Of a DNA stretch of 49,997 bases, positions 21,629 to 30,277 are shown in pieces. Each line of letters starts with the position of its first letter. Positions within the stretch are counted from its first letter, which is position 1. A program made the position numbers and the translations under genes. This stretch comes from Alphaproteobacteria bacterium (GTDB lineage: Bacteria > Pseudomonadota > Alphaproteobacteria > Micropepsales > Micropepsaceae): the NCBI GenBank assembly GCA_025924715.1, contig JAICHV010000028.1, positions 1 through 49,997 on the forward strand, in the 5' to 3' direction. Under the pieces are notes generated by a model. The model worked only from the letters and a program-made list of their open reading frames with translations, was not told where the DNA came from and did not search any database.

Positions 21629-22918
21629 TTACAGCTCCACCGGCTCCAGTTTGCCGATCATTGTGACATAGGCAAAGACGCCGACCAGGGCGACACAGGC
21701 AATATAGACCAGGCCGGGCGCGAAATTGCCGTTCTCCGCCAGATAGCCGATGATCATCGGCGTGACGATGCCCGACAGGTTGCTGAGGCCGTTGAAGGCG
21801 CCCCCGGTCAGGCCGATCAGCCGGCGCGGCGCCACCGAGGAAATCAGCGACCAGCCGATCGAGGCCATGCCATTGCCGAACAGGGCGATGGTGAAGAACA
21901 GCACCGCCAGCTCCGGCGATGCCACATAATTGGCCATCACGATGATGCTGGAAATCAGCAGGCCCAAAATCATCGGGGTCTTGCGCGCCGTCCCCAGGGT
22001 GAAGCCATGGCGCAGCAGCGCATCGGAGAAAAAGCCGGAACAGAGCGCCCCCAACCACGCCCCCGCGAAGGGCAGCGAGGCATAAAGCCCGGTCTTCAAC
22101 ACGCTGAGATGGCGGTACTCCGCCAGATAGGTGGGAAACCAGGTGAAAAAGAAGAACTGGCTGGAGGTGACGGCGAACTGGCCGATATAGACGCCCCACA
22201 GCTTCCTGTATTTGAAGACGGTGAAGAGATCGGCCCAGGTGAATTTGGTCTTGCCCTGGCCGATGCGGCCGAAATCCAGGATGGCGCCCCCGGCTTCAAT
22301 CTCGGACAGTTCGGCTTGGTTGGCGAGGCGCGATTCGCGCGGGCCGCGATAGACCAGATACCAGACCACGCCCCAGATCATGCCGGCGCCGCCGGTGACA
22401 TAGAAGACCGAGCGCCAGCCGAAAGACGCCACAATCAGCACCAGTAGGCCGGTGATGAAGGCCGGCCCGAGAAACTGGGCGGAAATGAAAACGCCGACAG
22501 CAGTGGCGCGCTCGCGGTTGGGAAACCAGGAGGTCGTCACCTGGTTGAAGATGGAATAGGCCGGCGCTTCCAACAGGCCCACCATCAGGCGGATGATGAA
22601 GAAGGTGGCGACGGTGCCGGCCAGGCTGGTGGAGAGCGTCGCCAGCGACCACAAGATCAAAATGATGGGCAGCAGCAGGCGCGGCGTCATGCGGTCCACC
22701 AGCCAGCCCCCCGGAATCTGGAACAGGGCATAGGTCCAGCCGAAGGCGCCCAGGATCAGGCCCATATGGGCGTTGTCGATGCCGAACTCCGCCTTGATGG
22801 CGGACACCGTGGTGGAGATATTGTTTCGGTCAAGATAGTTGATGACCACGGTGACGAACATCATCAACAGCATCAGATAACGGATGCGAGTCGGCTTCTG
22901 CGCGGCGTCGATGGCCAT
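21629..22918 (-). CDS. Major facilitator superfamily transporter (anion:cation symporter type)
   Basis: 429 residues from the ATG at 22918, with about twelve hydrophobic segments. The first helix and loop read TVVINYLDRNNISTTVSAIK, the hallmark of the ACS family (hexuronate, galactonate, phthalate, tartrate carriers). WTYALFQIPGGWLVDRMTPR after helix 2 fits as well. A probable importer of an organic acid or sugar acid; the ligand is unknown. A 13-residue upstream extension is open but unlikely. The gene starts about 100 bases from the left attachment repeat of the tRNA island, so it marks the chromosomal flank. Confidence 0.88.
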   Translation of the reverse strand: MAIDAAQKPTRIRYLMLLMMFVTVVINYLDRNNISTTVSAIKAEFGIDNAHMGLILGAFGWTYALFQIPGGWLVDRMTPRLLLPIILILWSLATLSTSLAGTVATFFIIRLMVGLLEAPAYSIFNQVTTSWFPNRERATAVGVFISAQFLGPAFITGLLVLIVASFGWRSVFYVTGGAGMIWGVVWYLVYRGPRESRLANQAELSEIEAGGAILDFGRIGQGKTKFTWADLFTVFKYRKLWGVYIGQFAVTSSQFFFFTWFPTYLAEYRHLSVLKTGLYASLPFAGAWLGALCSGFFSDALLRHGFTLGTARKTPMILGLLISSIIVMANYVASPELAVLFFTIALFGNGMASIGWSLISSVAPRRLIGLTGGAFNGLSNLSGIVTPMIIGYLAENGNFAPGLVYIACVALVGVFAYVTMIGKLEPVEL

Positions 22919-23016
22919 GAAATCCCCCAATGACGGATAGCGGCTTTTTGCGCACACTGACGGCGAATGCGCCGGCGTGCAAGCCGCCGGCGTGGTGCGG
23001 GGCGAGGAGGAGCGTT

Positions 23017-23063
23017 AATGGTGCCGCCTGCGTGACTCGAACACGCGACCCCCGCATTACGAA
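23017..23063 (-). repeat. Distal attachment site: 47-bp copy of the tRNA-Thr 3' part
   Basis: A perfect 47-base match to 31701-31747, covering the tRNA from the anticodon loop through the T arm, acceptor strand and CCA plus two bases. The match breaks on both sides (T versus A at the left, G versus T at the right). The copy lacks the D arm and 5' acceptor strand, so it is not a tRNA gene. This is the classic footprint of an element that integrated at the 3' end of a tRNA gene. Confidence 0.85.
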
Positions 23064-23838
23064 GCAAATAACAGAACTATGCCAACATGTTGTATGATTC
23101 CAGAATGTCGTTCGGTCGCGCGTTTGTGACCCAGGCAATCAGATATCACCAAACTCTAGAGACATTTGGTCAGACGAGAAAAAGCCAGAGACTGCAACCC
23201 TTCTGTAACCCGCCAAACTTCTGCGCCGAAGGGCTGTAGAGGCAATAGAGTGAGCCCGTCCCCTTGTCTGGGCCCCGCCTTCCCGCTACTGCCATACTTT
23301 AGCCCGGGGGGCCTGATGCTGGCATGCACCAGGACTTGCTGTTAGAAGAAAAAGAGGAGATTGCTTCAGCACTCTTCGATCGCCCATTCGCTCAGACCCT
23401 CAACTCTTACTCTACCTCGTCTTTCCGGTGGCTCGCTGGACCTGGGCCAGATGCCACACAATGTGCCCGGCCAACAATCTCAAGAATGACGCCGGTCAAA
23501 TATCTTTACAAAAGATACTGCACCATCGCTCCCAGTTACATGAACCTAGCCGGACGCCCTATCGACAAGGACCGGTCGATATTTATCTTTGTTCAACTGC
23601 ACGGATACTTACGTCAAATGCGTAACCATCCGGGCGATAGGCTAGAGAAGTATTAAGTATCTGCTTGATCGAGTAATCGACCTTGAAGCCCATACTGATT
23701 TGTCCGTGAACAAGAAGGAATATGGCGACAGGATACATTTTGCGCGCTTTGCAACAAATCGAGCGGCCAGACCATCGGTTCTTTCCGGCTTGCGTCCTAG
23801 TGAATGGCTATCCTGTCGCCGAATTCCTCTGTTCCGCG
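23064..23838. other. Gene-free left end of the island
   Basis: About 775 bases, AT-richer than the flanks. Only short open frames occur on either strand; none has a good ribosome site or recognisable motif. It may be the eroded remains of genes such as an integrase, but I could not identify any fragment. Confidence 0.4.
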
Positions 23839-24150
23839 TCAATGATGCAAGAAATCTATCGCGAACGCGACTAGCCACGCTAGGGCCACAACCAGCCATA
23901 TGCGACCGCTGCGCCGATGTCTGCATCTAAGTATAAAAAACGCCCACGAAACATTCATTACGAGGAATATCGCGAAAACCGGCAGCACACTGAGTGCCCA
24001 AATGAAGGGTTCCGCTGTCCCGGAGTCCAATCCCACTTCTTCAGGAATTTTCCAGCTAAACGACGCTTTCCATAGGTAAAAAGCAACGCCAACTAAGTTA
24101 AGGACAAGGAGAAGCGCGCCCATTCTGCTTACCAGTGGGACCTTTTTCAT
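23839..24150 (-). CDS. Small membrane protein overlapping the RHS stop of cassette 2 (candidate immunity protein)
   Basis: 103 residues from the ATG at 24150, which overlaps the RHS stop codon as ATGA, a standard translational-coupling arrangement. Three hydrophobic segments: about 8-26 (MGALLLVLNLVGVAFYL), 50-73 and 84-100. Basic loop RCRHRRSGR before the last helix. No family recognised. Position directly after the variable RHS tip makes it the candidate immunity protein; it is unrelated by eye to the 136-residue membrane protein of cassette 1. The open frame extends upstream to 24177, but that would overlap further into the RHS gene. Confidence 0.62.
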   Translation of the reverse strand: MKKVPLVSRMGALLLVLNLVGVAFYLWKASFSWKIPEEVGLDSGTAEPFIWALSVLPVFAIFLVMNVSWAFFILRCRHRRSGRIWLVVALAWLVAFAIDFLHH

Positions 24151-27100
24151 GGATGAGCTGCTTTGGCTGCTTTGCACGAATAACTTCCTTTTCCCGCCGC
24201 CAGCTCAAAACCCAGGTTTCTAAAAATTGTCTGCCGGGGATCCCCTGCATTGCTTGATTTAAACGCTGCGTACGTGTTCGAAACCAAGCTAGCCCAGGAT
24301 TCGCTATACCCGGCACCCTGTAAGTAAGCACCTACTGCAACATTGGAGACGGGAGTGTAATCTGCAAAAAAGTTGAAATTTGAGGGCGTACCCGACCGCT
24401 GATAATCGAACCGGCCGAACTGACCGACCGCCGCTCTCATAGCCGAGCCGTTAAACATCCCTCCCGCCCTGCCAGCTGCTTGGACTAAACCTAGGTCGAA
24501 TTGTGGCGGGGCGTAAAATTGTCTGCCCATTCCATCACAAGATAAAGCGTCACCAGGCAGGGGCTGCCTATGCATGCCATTCTTGTTTGTATCACTCCCG
24601 GTGCTGCCGCCCGAAGGTAGGCTAGGGAAGCTACTTGATCCGAACAGGCCAGAGCAACCCAGGATGGCGCAATCGATGGTCACCACTCCCGACTGGGAAG
24701 GCCCGGTGCGCACCCCCGTGTCCACAACGGTTTCCGGTACGCAAGGCACCGGCTGAGTGCCTATAGAGCACTCGTCCAACCCGCTCGGATCGACGTTATT
24801 CGCCGGGTCATCTCCAGCATATTCATACAGGTTCAGCCCCGCAGCGTACCCCACCGGGTCGCTCTGCAGGAAGCGCCCTAGCTGCGGATCATAGATCCGG
24901 GCTTTGTAGTAGTATAGACGGGCCGCCGCGAGGGCCACCTGACCAGTATAGCGAAATATCGGCGTGGGCGGACTTGATGGCCAGCTGCTCGGCTCGCCGC
25001 TGGCGCTATAGGCGTAGGTTGTGGCGGCACCTGAAGCATTCGTCGCGGCGACAACGCTCCCCTGTTGATCGGTGTGCAGCCAGTTGGGCGAGGAGAGGCC
25101 GGACCCTTCGTACCAGACCAGGGTCTCATCTGCACTCTGCCCCGGCACATAGCGGCGCAGGACATTTCCTGAGCCGTCGAACTCCTCAATCAGGTTATCG
25201 CCGTCATAGAGGTACTGTTCGGTGCTGGAGGCAGTCGTGTCTTTCAAGCGCCCCAAGGGATCGTAGTCGATGCTCGTGGACGGCGAGCCGGACACCGAGG
25301 TCAGCCGGTTAAGATCGTCATAGGCAAAGCTGCGCGAACCGTCATAGGTGAGATTGCCATTGCCGTCATAGGAATAACCTGACCCACCGACGCTGGTGTA
25401 CTGGTTCATGCTGTTGACGGAGTAGCCCCGCGAGGCCGACGGCGCGCTATAGGCATAGGCCGTATTCGAGACACCACGCTGATAGACCTGTCCTGCGGGC
25501 GTATAGGCCATATTCCAAGTTACGTCCCCGGTCCCTGCGCTGGTGTTGCTGGTTGTTAAGCTCCAGTCGAGAGACGCAGTGCCGTAAGACGCACTGGTCA
25601 CCACGCTGTTCCAGCGATCGATGCGCGTTTCCTGCCCTAGATCGTCATAGGAATAAATTGCCAGGTTGGCGCCGCCCTGCTGGGTGACATTTTTCATGCG
25701 ATTTAGCACATCATAGGTGTAGTCAATATAATTGCTGTCCGGATAGGTCAGCCGGGTGCGATTGCCGGCCGCGTCATATTGTGATGAAACCGTGCGCCCA
25801 TAGGACGTTTCCGCGGTTTTGCGCTGAAGCGCGTCATAGGTGTAATCGACCCCCGAGCCGCCCGCGCTGGCATAATGGGAATAGAGCAGGTCACCGACGA
25901 GATCATATCCGTTATAGATGTCGCTGGCGGTCCCACCCGGCATATCGATCAGGGTCGGGCGATTCAGGGCATCGTAGGAATAACTGATCGTATCCCCGTT
26001 CCGGAGCGTTTTGCTGGTCAAATTGCCGTTGTTATCGTGGGCATAGGCCTCGAAATGCGTCCCGTCGGGAAACGAGGTCCGCCGCAGCCGGTCCTGGCCG
26101 TCATAATAGAAAAGGGTCTCGTTGCCGTTTGCGTCCGACACGGTGTCGAGCAGGCCATTGGGGGTCCAGATATTGATTCGCTCGGTGATCTGGCTGCTGC
26201 TGCCATAGCCGGTGATCACGCTGGTAACCCGATTGGCGGCATCATAGATGTTTTTAGTGACCTGATCGGGAGCATAGCTGCCCGATGTTCCCGGTGTGCA
26301 AGCGTCCGTGGATCCTCCCCCCGATAAATTGTTCACCACGCGTGTGCACAGCAAGCGTCCCGCCGCGTCGTGGCTATACCAAGTGAGGCTGACCCCCGTT
26401 GTTCCCTTGATGACATAGTCATCTTTGAGCGCGTCTGTTGCAGCGTCATAGCCGTGCACGAGTTGCTGAATCACCGTGAAGGAACTGGACCAATCGGAAT
26501 AGGTGATTCCGGTCGAGGTCCCCTGGTTCGTCCAAGCCACTTGTCCGTCTACCTCGTAGGCAATGCTGGTGGCTGGGTTGAGTAGCGGGCCGCTTCCGTC
26601 CGGGTCGGGCGCCACGGTACCGATCACCCGACGGTTCAGGTCATAGAATGTTGCGCTGGTGCTGCCCGATATGGGACCGGTGGTGGTGGCGACGTTGCCG
26701 TAGGTGTCATAGGTCAAGGAGGTGGTGGAGGAAACGGAATTGTCCCCCGCTTTGGCAGTCGTCGAAGCCGGCTGCAGGTTGGTGGCGACACTGGAACTGC
26801 CGCCGGTATAAGAGGTTACGACGAGTTGTTCGGCGCTGGTCCCGGTACAGCCGGATAAAGCCGCGGTCCAGGTGAAACTGTTCCATACAACGGAACCCCA
26901 GAGGCTGCCGCTGGTGGGATAGGACAGGCATTTCGATGTCTGGGTCTGCGTATCTACAGGTGTCGCCGCGGAAACGATGCTTCCGCTGCTGTTTTTATAC
27001 CAGGCATATTGCGCGGAATAGCTGAAACGCGTCTGCGGCCGCACGCCGTTGACCGCGGGTTGCGTGATCGTTGAAACATTCCCGTCGCCGTCATAGGTGT

Positions 27101-28532
27101 AATCGGCGACGTTTCCGTTGCCGTCGGTGGTGGAAGTGGGCTTGTCGCAGCTTTTGGGATTGCTGCAACTACTGGGGAAAGAAGCGTATTCGTGAATGTC
27201 GCCAGTGGTCGAGCCCGGCTTTTGTATATGGTCAATCTGATACAGATTCCCCCGGCCATCGTAGTGATAATATTCGTAATTGCCCTCCGGATGCGTGATC
27301 GTTTCAACCTGATGGTATGGGGTTGTGTAGGTATAGCTCGTCGTCAGGTTCAAGCCCGTATGGCCAGGGCCCGACGGATCTATGGTCAGGCTCGTCGGCT
27401 GACCGGTACCAGAATCAGAGGAAAACTGGCTCTCATTGCCGAGAGGGTCGTGCATATCGACGTAGCTACCCGAACCGCAAAAATCAAAAACATAGCTCCA
27501 GGTGCCGTAACCGTCTGCGATCGTCCGACTGTCGGCGCAGGGATTGGCCATGGTATCAGCCGTATATGTGATGGTGCGGCTTGTTGAGGGGTAAGTTAGC
27601 GTCCATGTCTTCAAGAAACCTGGAATTGCAACAGAGGCTACATAGTAGTTGCCCACGGCGTCCTGGACGCGCTGCGATTGCGCAGTGGGATCATCGAACG
27701 TTAATGTCGGCCACGACTGCGTCAGGCCGGGGCAACTGTCGGAAGTCGGGTCGCAATAATCGACCGCATTGTTGATGGCGATTATCGTAGCAAGCTCTAT
27801 GTAGCAATCGGACCCGGACGTCGAGCATCGATAGTTGATCTTAATCTGGTAGCCGAGATTGTTGTTGATAGACTTGAGGCCCACGAAGGCGCCGCTGATC
27901 CTCCAGTTGAATGTGTATTGAAGGCCGTTGGGATATGTCAGGGTCGTCAACGTGGCGCCTGCACCCCCGCTCCCGCATAGACCGGATGTAGAAGTCCCAG
28001 TACAACTGGTATAGGTCGCGACCGTTCCGTCGGGCCCGGTGTAAGTGTAAGTCGTCGTCCCGTTATAGGTTAGACTTGCGCCCGGAAAGTCGAGAGGCGT
28101 GAACGTGCCTGTCGAAGGCGAATAGGAGAAGTTTACCGCCTGACCCCGCAAGTAGACGGTGTAGGCACTTGTACCGTCGCCAGCGAGGTAGTTTTGAGAC
28201 CAGTCGCTTTGCCACTCGGCCGCGTTGGTGTGCGAGAAGCTAATAAAATGCAGCTGATCGGAATTGAAGGTAACGTGGTAGCTGATGCCACCTTGAGCTG
28301 GCCCAACAGAAACTGTGGGACCATCGATTTGCCAAAAACCATTTGACAGATTGACTCCGCGTTGATCGTAAGGCTGAACGATGGGCTGAGGGCTTGACAA
28401 TTGCGCGGCGGCGGAGAGAGGCCAGAGACCGATCAGGAGAAGAGCCACGACTGAGACCGGCCGAAGAGCCGTCCGCAATAGGCGGGCCGCTATATTCAAA
28501 TAGGTCTCGAAGCCTGCATTTGATTGACGCAT
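24147..28532 (-). CDS. Sec-exported RHS/YD-repeat protein with variable C-terminal tip (cassette 2, intact)
   Basis: 1461 residues from the ATG at 28532, which has GGAGAA about nine bases upstream; the longer frame to 28559 starts with TTG and lacks such a site. Order: signal peptide (about 1-44, ending LSAAAQ), a beta-rich N-terminal region starting PIVQPYDQRGVNLSNGFW, a long YD-repeat array ([40 protein letters not shown]), the RHS-associated core YDPQLGRFLQSDPVGYAAG ending in DPANNVDPSG, and a tip of about 209 residues (24147-24776). The tip words FGRFDYQR, GAGYS and AGDPRQTIFRNLGF recall polymorphic-toxin type 44 domains; this is weak. No PAAR or type VI features. Probably a secreted or surface-exposed polymorphic toxin shell. 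Confidence 0.82.
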   Translation of the reverse strand: MRQSNAGFETYLNIAARLLRTALRPVSVVALLLIGLWPLSAAAQLSSPQPIVQPYDQRGVNLSNGFWQIDGPTVSVGPAQGGISYHVTFNSDQLHFISFSHTNAAEWQSDWSQNYLAGDGTSAYTVYLRGQAVNFSYSPSTGTFTPLDFPGASLTYNGTTTYTYTGPDGTVATYTSCTGTSTSGLCGSGGAGATLTTLTYPNGLQYTFNWRISGAFVGLKSINNNLGYQIKINYRCSTSGSDCYIELATIIAINNAVDYCDPTSDSCPGLTQSWPTLTFDDPTAQSQRVQDAVGNYYVASVAIPGFLKTWTLTYPSTSRTITYTADTMANPCADSRTIADGYGTWSYVFDFCGSGSYVDMHDPLGNESQFSSDSGTGQPTSLTIDPSGPGHTGLNLTTSYTYTTPYHQVETITHPEGNYEYYHYDGRGNLYQIDHIQKPGSTTGDIHEYASFPSSCSNPKSCDKPTSTTDGNGNVADYTYDGDGNVSTITQPAVNGVRPQTRFSYSAQYAWYKNSSGSIVSAATPVDTQTQTSKCLSYPTSGSLWGSVVWNSFTWTAALSGCTGTSAEQLVVTSYTGGSSSVATNLQPASTTAKAGDNSVSSTTSLTYDTYGNVATTTGPISGSTSATFYDLNRRVIGTVAPDPDGSGPLLNPATSIAYEVDGQVAWTNQGTSTGITYSDWSSSFTVIQQLVHGYDAATDALKDDYVIKGTTGVSLTWYSHDAAGRLLCTRVVNNLSGGGSTDACTPGTSGSYAPDQVTKNIYDAANRVTSVITGYGSSSQITERINIWTPNGLLDTVSDANGNETLFYYDGQDRLRRTSFPDGTHFEAYAHDNNGNLTSKTLRNGDTISYSYDALNRPTLIDMPGGTASDIYNGYDLVGDLLYSHYASAGGSGVDYTYDALQRKTAETSYGRTVSSQYDAAGNRTRLTYPDSNYIDYTYDVLNRMKNVTQQGGANLAIYSYDDLGQETRIDRWNSVVTSASYGTASLDWSLTTSNTSAGTGDVTWNMAYTPAGQVYQRGVSNTAYAYSAPSASRGYSVNSMNQYTSVGGSGYSYDGNGNLTYDGSRSFAYDDLNRLTSVSGSPSTSIDYDPLGRLKDTTASSTEQYLYDGDNLIEEFDGSGNVLRRYVPGQSADETLVWYEGSGLSSPNWLHTDQQGSVVAATNASGAATTYAYSASGEPSSWPSSPPTPIFRYTGQVALAAARLYYYKARIYDPQLGRFLQSDPVGYAAGLNLYEYAGDDPANNVDPSGLDECSIGTQPVPCVPETVVDTGVRTGPSQSGVVTIDCAILGCSGLFGSSSFPSLPSGGSTGSDTNKNGMHRQPLPGDALSCDGMGRQFYAPPQFDLGLVQAAGRAGGMFNGSAMRAAVGQFGRFDYQRSGTPSNFNFFADYTPVSNVAVGAYLQGAGYSESWASLVSNTYAAFKSSNAGDPRQTIFRNLGFELAAGKGSYSCKAAKAAHP

Positions 28533-28624
28533 GAACTTTCTCCGATCAGACCTGAGCAACCCCAGGGCGCACTCCGAGATCCGTTTCTTGAGGCGTTCCC
28601 AACCGCACGTTTTTCGAATGCAAT

Positions 28625-28846
28625 CTAAGGCGCAGCCGACTGTGATAGCGCTGTTCGATTGCCCACAGCATCGTAGGTATAGGTGATCGACGATCCATCT
28701 GCGTAAGTGACCGTCAGCAACCGACCAAGCGCGTCATAGGTGTAGGTGTCGTTACCCGCGAGAACGACCTCCGTGGCGCCGGCAGCCAGCGCGAGGAGGG
28801 TCACCACAACAATCCGAATAAACACCGCATTTCGAGAGTGGGCCAT
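28625..28846 (-). CDS. Secreted 73-residue YD-repeat peptide (cassette 2)
   Basis: Paralogue of 16736-16957 with the same length and layout: signal peptide, then YTYDALGRLLTVTYADGS and ITYTYDAVGNRTALS. The ribosome site AGGAG is present. It lies between the S74 gene (18 bases upstream) and the RHS gene (92 bases downstream), exactly as in cassette 1. Retention in both copies, with mostly silent differences, argues for a real function linked to the RHS protein. Confidence 0.72.
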   Translation of the reverse strand: MAHSRNAVFIRIVVVTLLALAAGATEVVLAGNDTYTYDALGRLLTVTYADGSSITYTYDAVGNRTALSQSAAP

Positions 28847-28864
28847 TGAACGCTCCTGCCGGCT

Positions 28865-29716
28865 TCAGTTCGAGGCTGTACGTGTGGCGGACTTGCGCTC
28901 CAGCACGCTCAGCCGCTGCTCCAGACGCTTGACTTGATTGCTCAACTCGAAATTGGTGCGCTCGAGCTGCGCCTCTCTCTTTGTCGTGATGTCTGCCTGT
29001 GCGTGGATCTTCCCGAGTTGGGTGCTCTGGTTGGCGGTGATCTGGTAGAGATCTTTTACGCCCCACAGCGCGAGGGGGGCGAACTGGCCATAATCTGCCT
29101 GCCAGTTTTCGTTGGCATCGCGCGGCTTATGGATCGCTTGCGGATAAAGTGGATAAGCCTGTTGCGCGCTGACGCCAAAGCCGGGAGAGCCGTCGGCTCG
29201 CCAAGTAAAATCCCGTACCAGCAGTTTGTCGATTACAGGCCGATAGTCGCGCTGCGGCACGGCGAAATTCTTCATCCGTTCGTCGGACGAAGTAAGATAT
29301 TGTACGCTGCTGCTGCTGTTCGGGTAGACCTGACCGACAGCCCCGCCCCCGGCGCCATCATAATAGAACACGATGAAACTGGCACTTGTGCTGGGGACAT
29401 GGGCATTGATCGCATTGGATGCGCCTGTGGTGGTGAATATCCCCGCCGCACCGCTGTTGTTTGCATAAATGTAGCCGCCAGTGGTCGTCACATTACCGGT
29501 GAAGGTTTGGCCGCCGCCGCCCGCGTTGACGCAATTTTTGAGATCCGTGAAATCTGTATTCACCTGGTTTGCGTCGGCCGTCGTGCCGTTTGAAAACGTG
29601 TAGGTGACGCCGCTGCATGTCGCCCAGGCGGGCGCTGCAAGCAAAGTTGAAATCCCAATTCCCGCTACGGCCGTCGCGAAGGCCGACCAGCTGGGCCCGA
29701 CGTTATTTTTCCGCAT
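28865..29716 (-). CDS. Exported tail-fibre-like protein with peptidase S74 chaperone domain (cassette 2, intact)
   Basis: 283 residues: signal peptide (1-32), beta-rich glycine-containing region, the S74 autoprotease/chaperone motif SDERMK (S144, K149) followed by VPQRDYRPVIDKLLVRDFTW, then AYPLYPQAI, LALWGVKDLYQIT and a C-terminal coiled coil. In phage tail spikes the S74 domain helps a trimeric fibre fold and then cuts itself off at the serine. Here it is followed by a coiled coil and encoded ahead of an exported RHS protein. The SD GGAGAAG lies a few bases before the ATG. First gene of the cassette. The link to RHS assembly or delivery is inferred from conserved linkage in both copies. Confidence 0.78.
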   Translation of the reverse strand: MRKNNVGPSWSAFATAVAGIGISTLLAAPAWATCSGVTYTFSNGTTADANQVNTDFTDLKNCVNAGGGGQTFTGNVTTTGGYIYANNSGAAGIFTTTGASNAINAHVPSTSASFIVFYYDGAGGGAVGQVYPNSSSSVQYLTSSDERMKNFAVPQRDYRPVIDKLLVRDFTWRADGSPGFGVSAQQAYPLYPQAIHKPRDANENWQADYGQFAPLALWGVKDLYQITANQSTQLGKIHAQADITTKREAQLERTNFELSNQVKRLEQRLSVLERKSATRTASN

Positions 29717-29916
29717 GGCTTCTCCTTCGCCGTTCCGGGCGAGCTAAATAGTGAATCCGCCGCGACTAGAGCGCGCGCGCTCACGCGGCGAAGTCACGGT
29801 TTAAAACGCTACAAAGATTGGGCTAGGCAGTACGCAAAGCTCAGTAGAGGCAAACGCACTTCAATTCACATTCCGGGGCGCAAGCATCGCTCTCCGAATC
29901 ATTGGAGAATACATTC
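29717..29916 (-). promoter_or_regulatory. Upstream region of RHS cassette 2, shared with cassette 1
   Basis: Aligns with 17816-18018. Shared blocks include GTCACGG, GCAGTACGCAA, GCAAACGCACT, GGGGCGCAAGCATCGCTCTC and GAATCATT. The region presumably carries the cassette promoter. Exact boxes cannot be assigned. Confidence 0.45.
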
Positions 29917-30265
29917 CCCATTTCCCAAGACAAGAAGTGCATTGACGAGGAATGTGCTCACCGGAAATGTTTTGTAAATAAAATGTGCCGTGTTTGATAA
30001 TACGAAACGCGCACGGAGCTTTGACTGAACTGAAATTTTTGTGTTCGACCATGTTCATGTCACGGCAGAAGCGGTGTGCGTCTAGGTGGGCCACCGACCC
30101 GGCTTCGTGGCGCGCTGCCGTGGCAATGGATAAGTGGCTGCGGGAGCCGCAACAGGTGAAACGGTTTCATGGCGAGCTGTATGTCCACCGCAGTAGAATG
30201 TCACTGGATGAGGTTGAGTTAGGGGATGCCGCCAGCACCTCGCAGGGAAACCACTTTCAAGATGA
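29917..30265. other. Gene-free stretch inside the island
   Basis: About 350 bases between the cassette upstream region and the next plus-strand gene. The only frames are short and without a ribosome site or recognisable motif. Nothing further seen. Confidence 0.35.
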
Positions 30266-30277
30266 GTGCGAGGGCTT

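Noticed and set aside
23017..23063. A second tRNA-Thr gene
   Set aside because: Only the 3' 47 bases are present; the D arm and 5' acceptor strand are missing, so it cannot fold as a tRNA. It is an attachment-site copy.
23700..23930. 76-residue open frame on the plus strand at the island's left end
   Set aside because: No ribosome site, no recognisable motif and composition like its surroundings; it also overlaps the end of the membrane gene on the other strand.
24147..28532. Type VI secretion RHS effector
   Set aside because: There is a Sec signal peptide and no PAAR domain, VgrG, EagR-type chaperone or type VI gene nearby.
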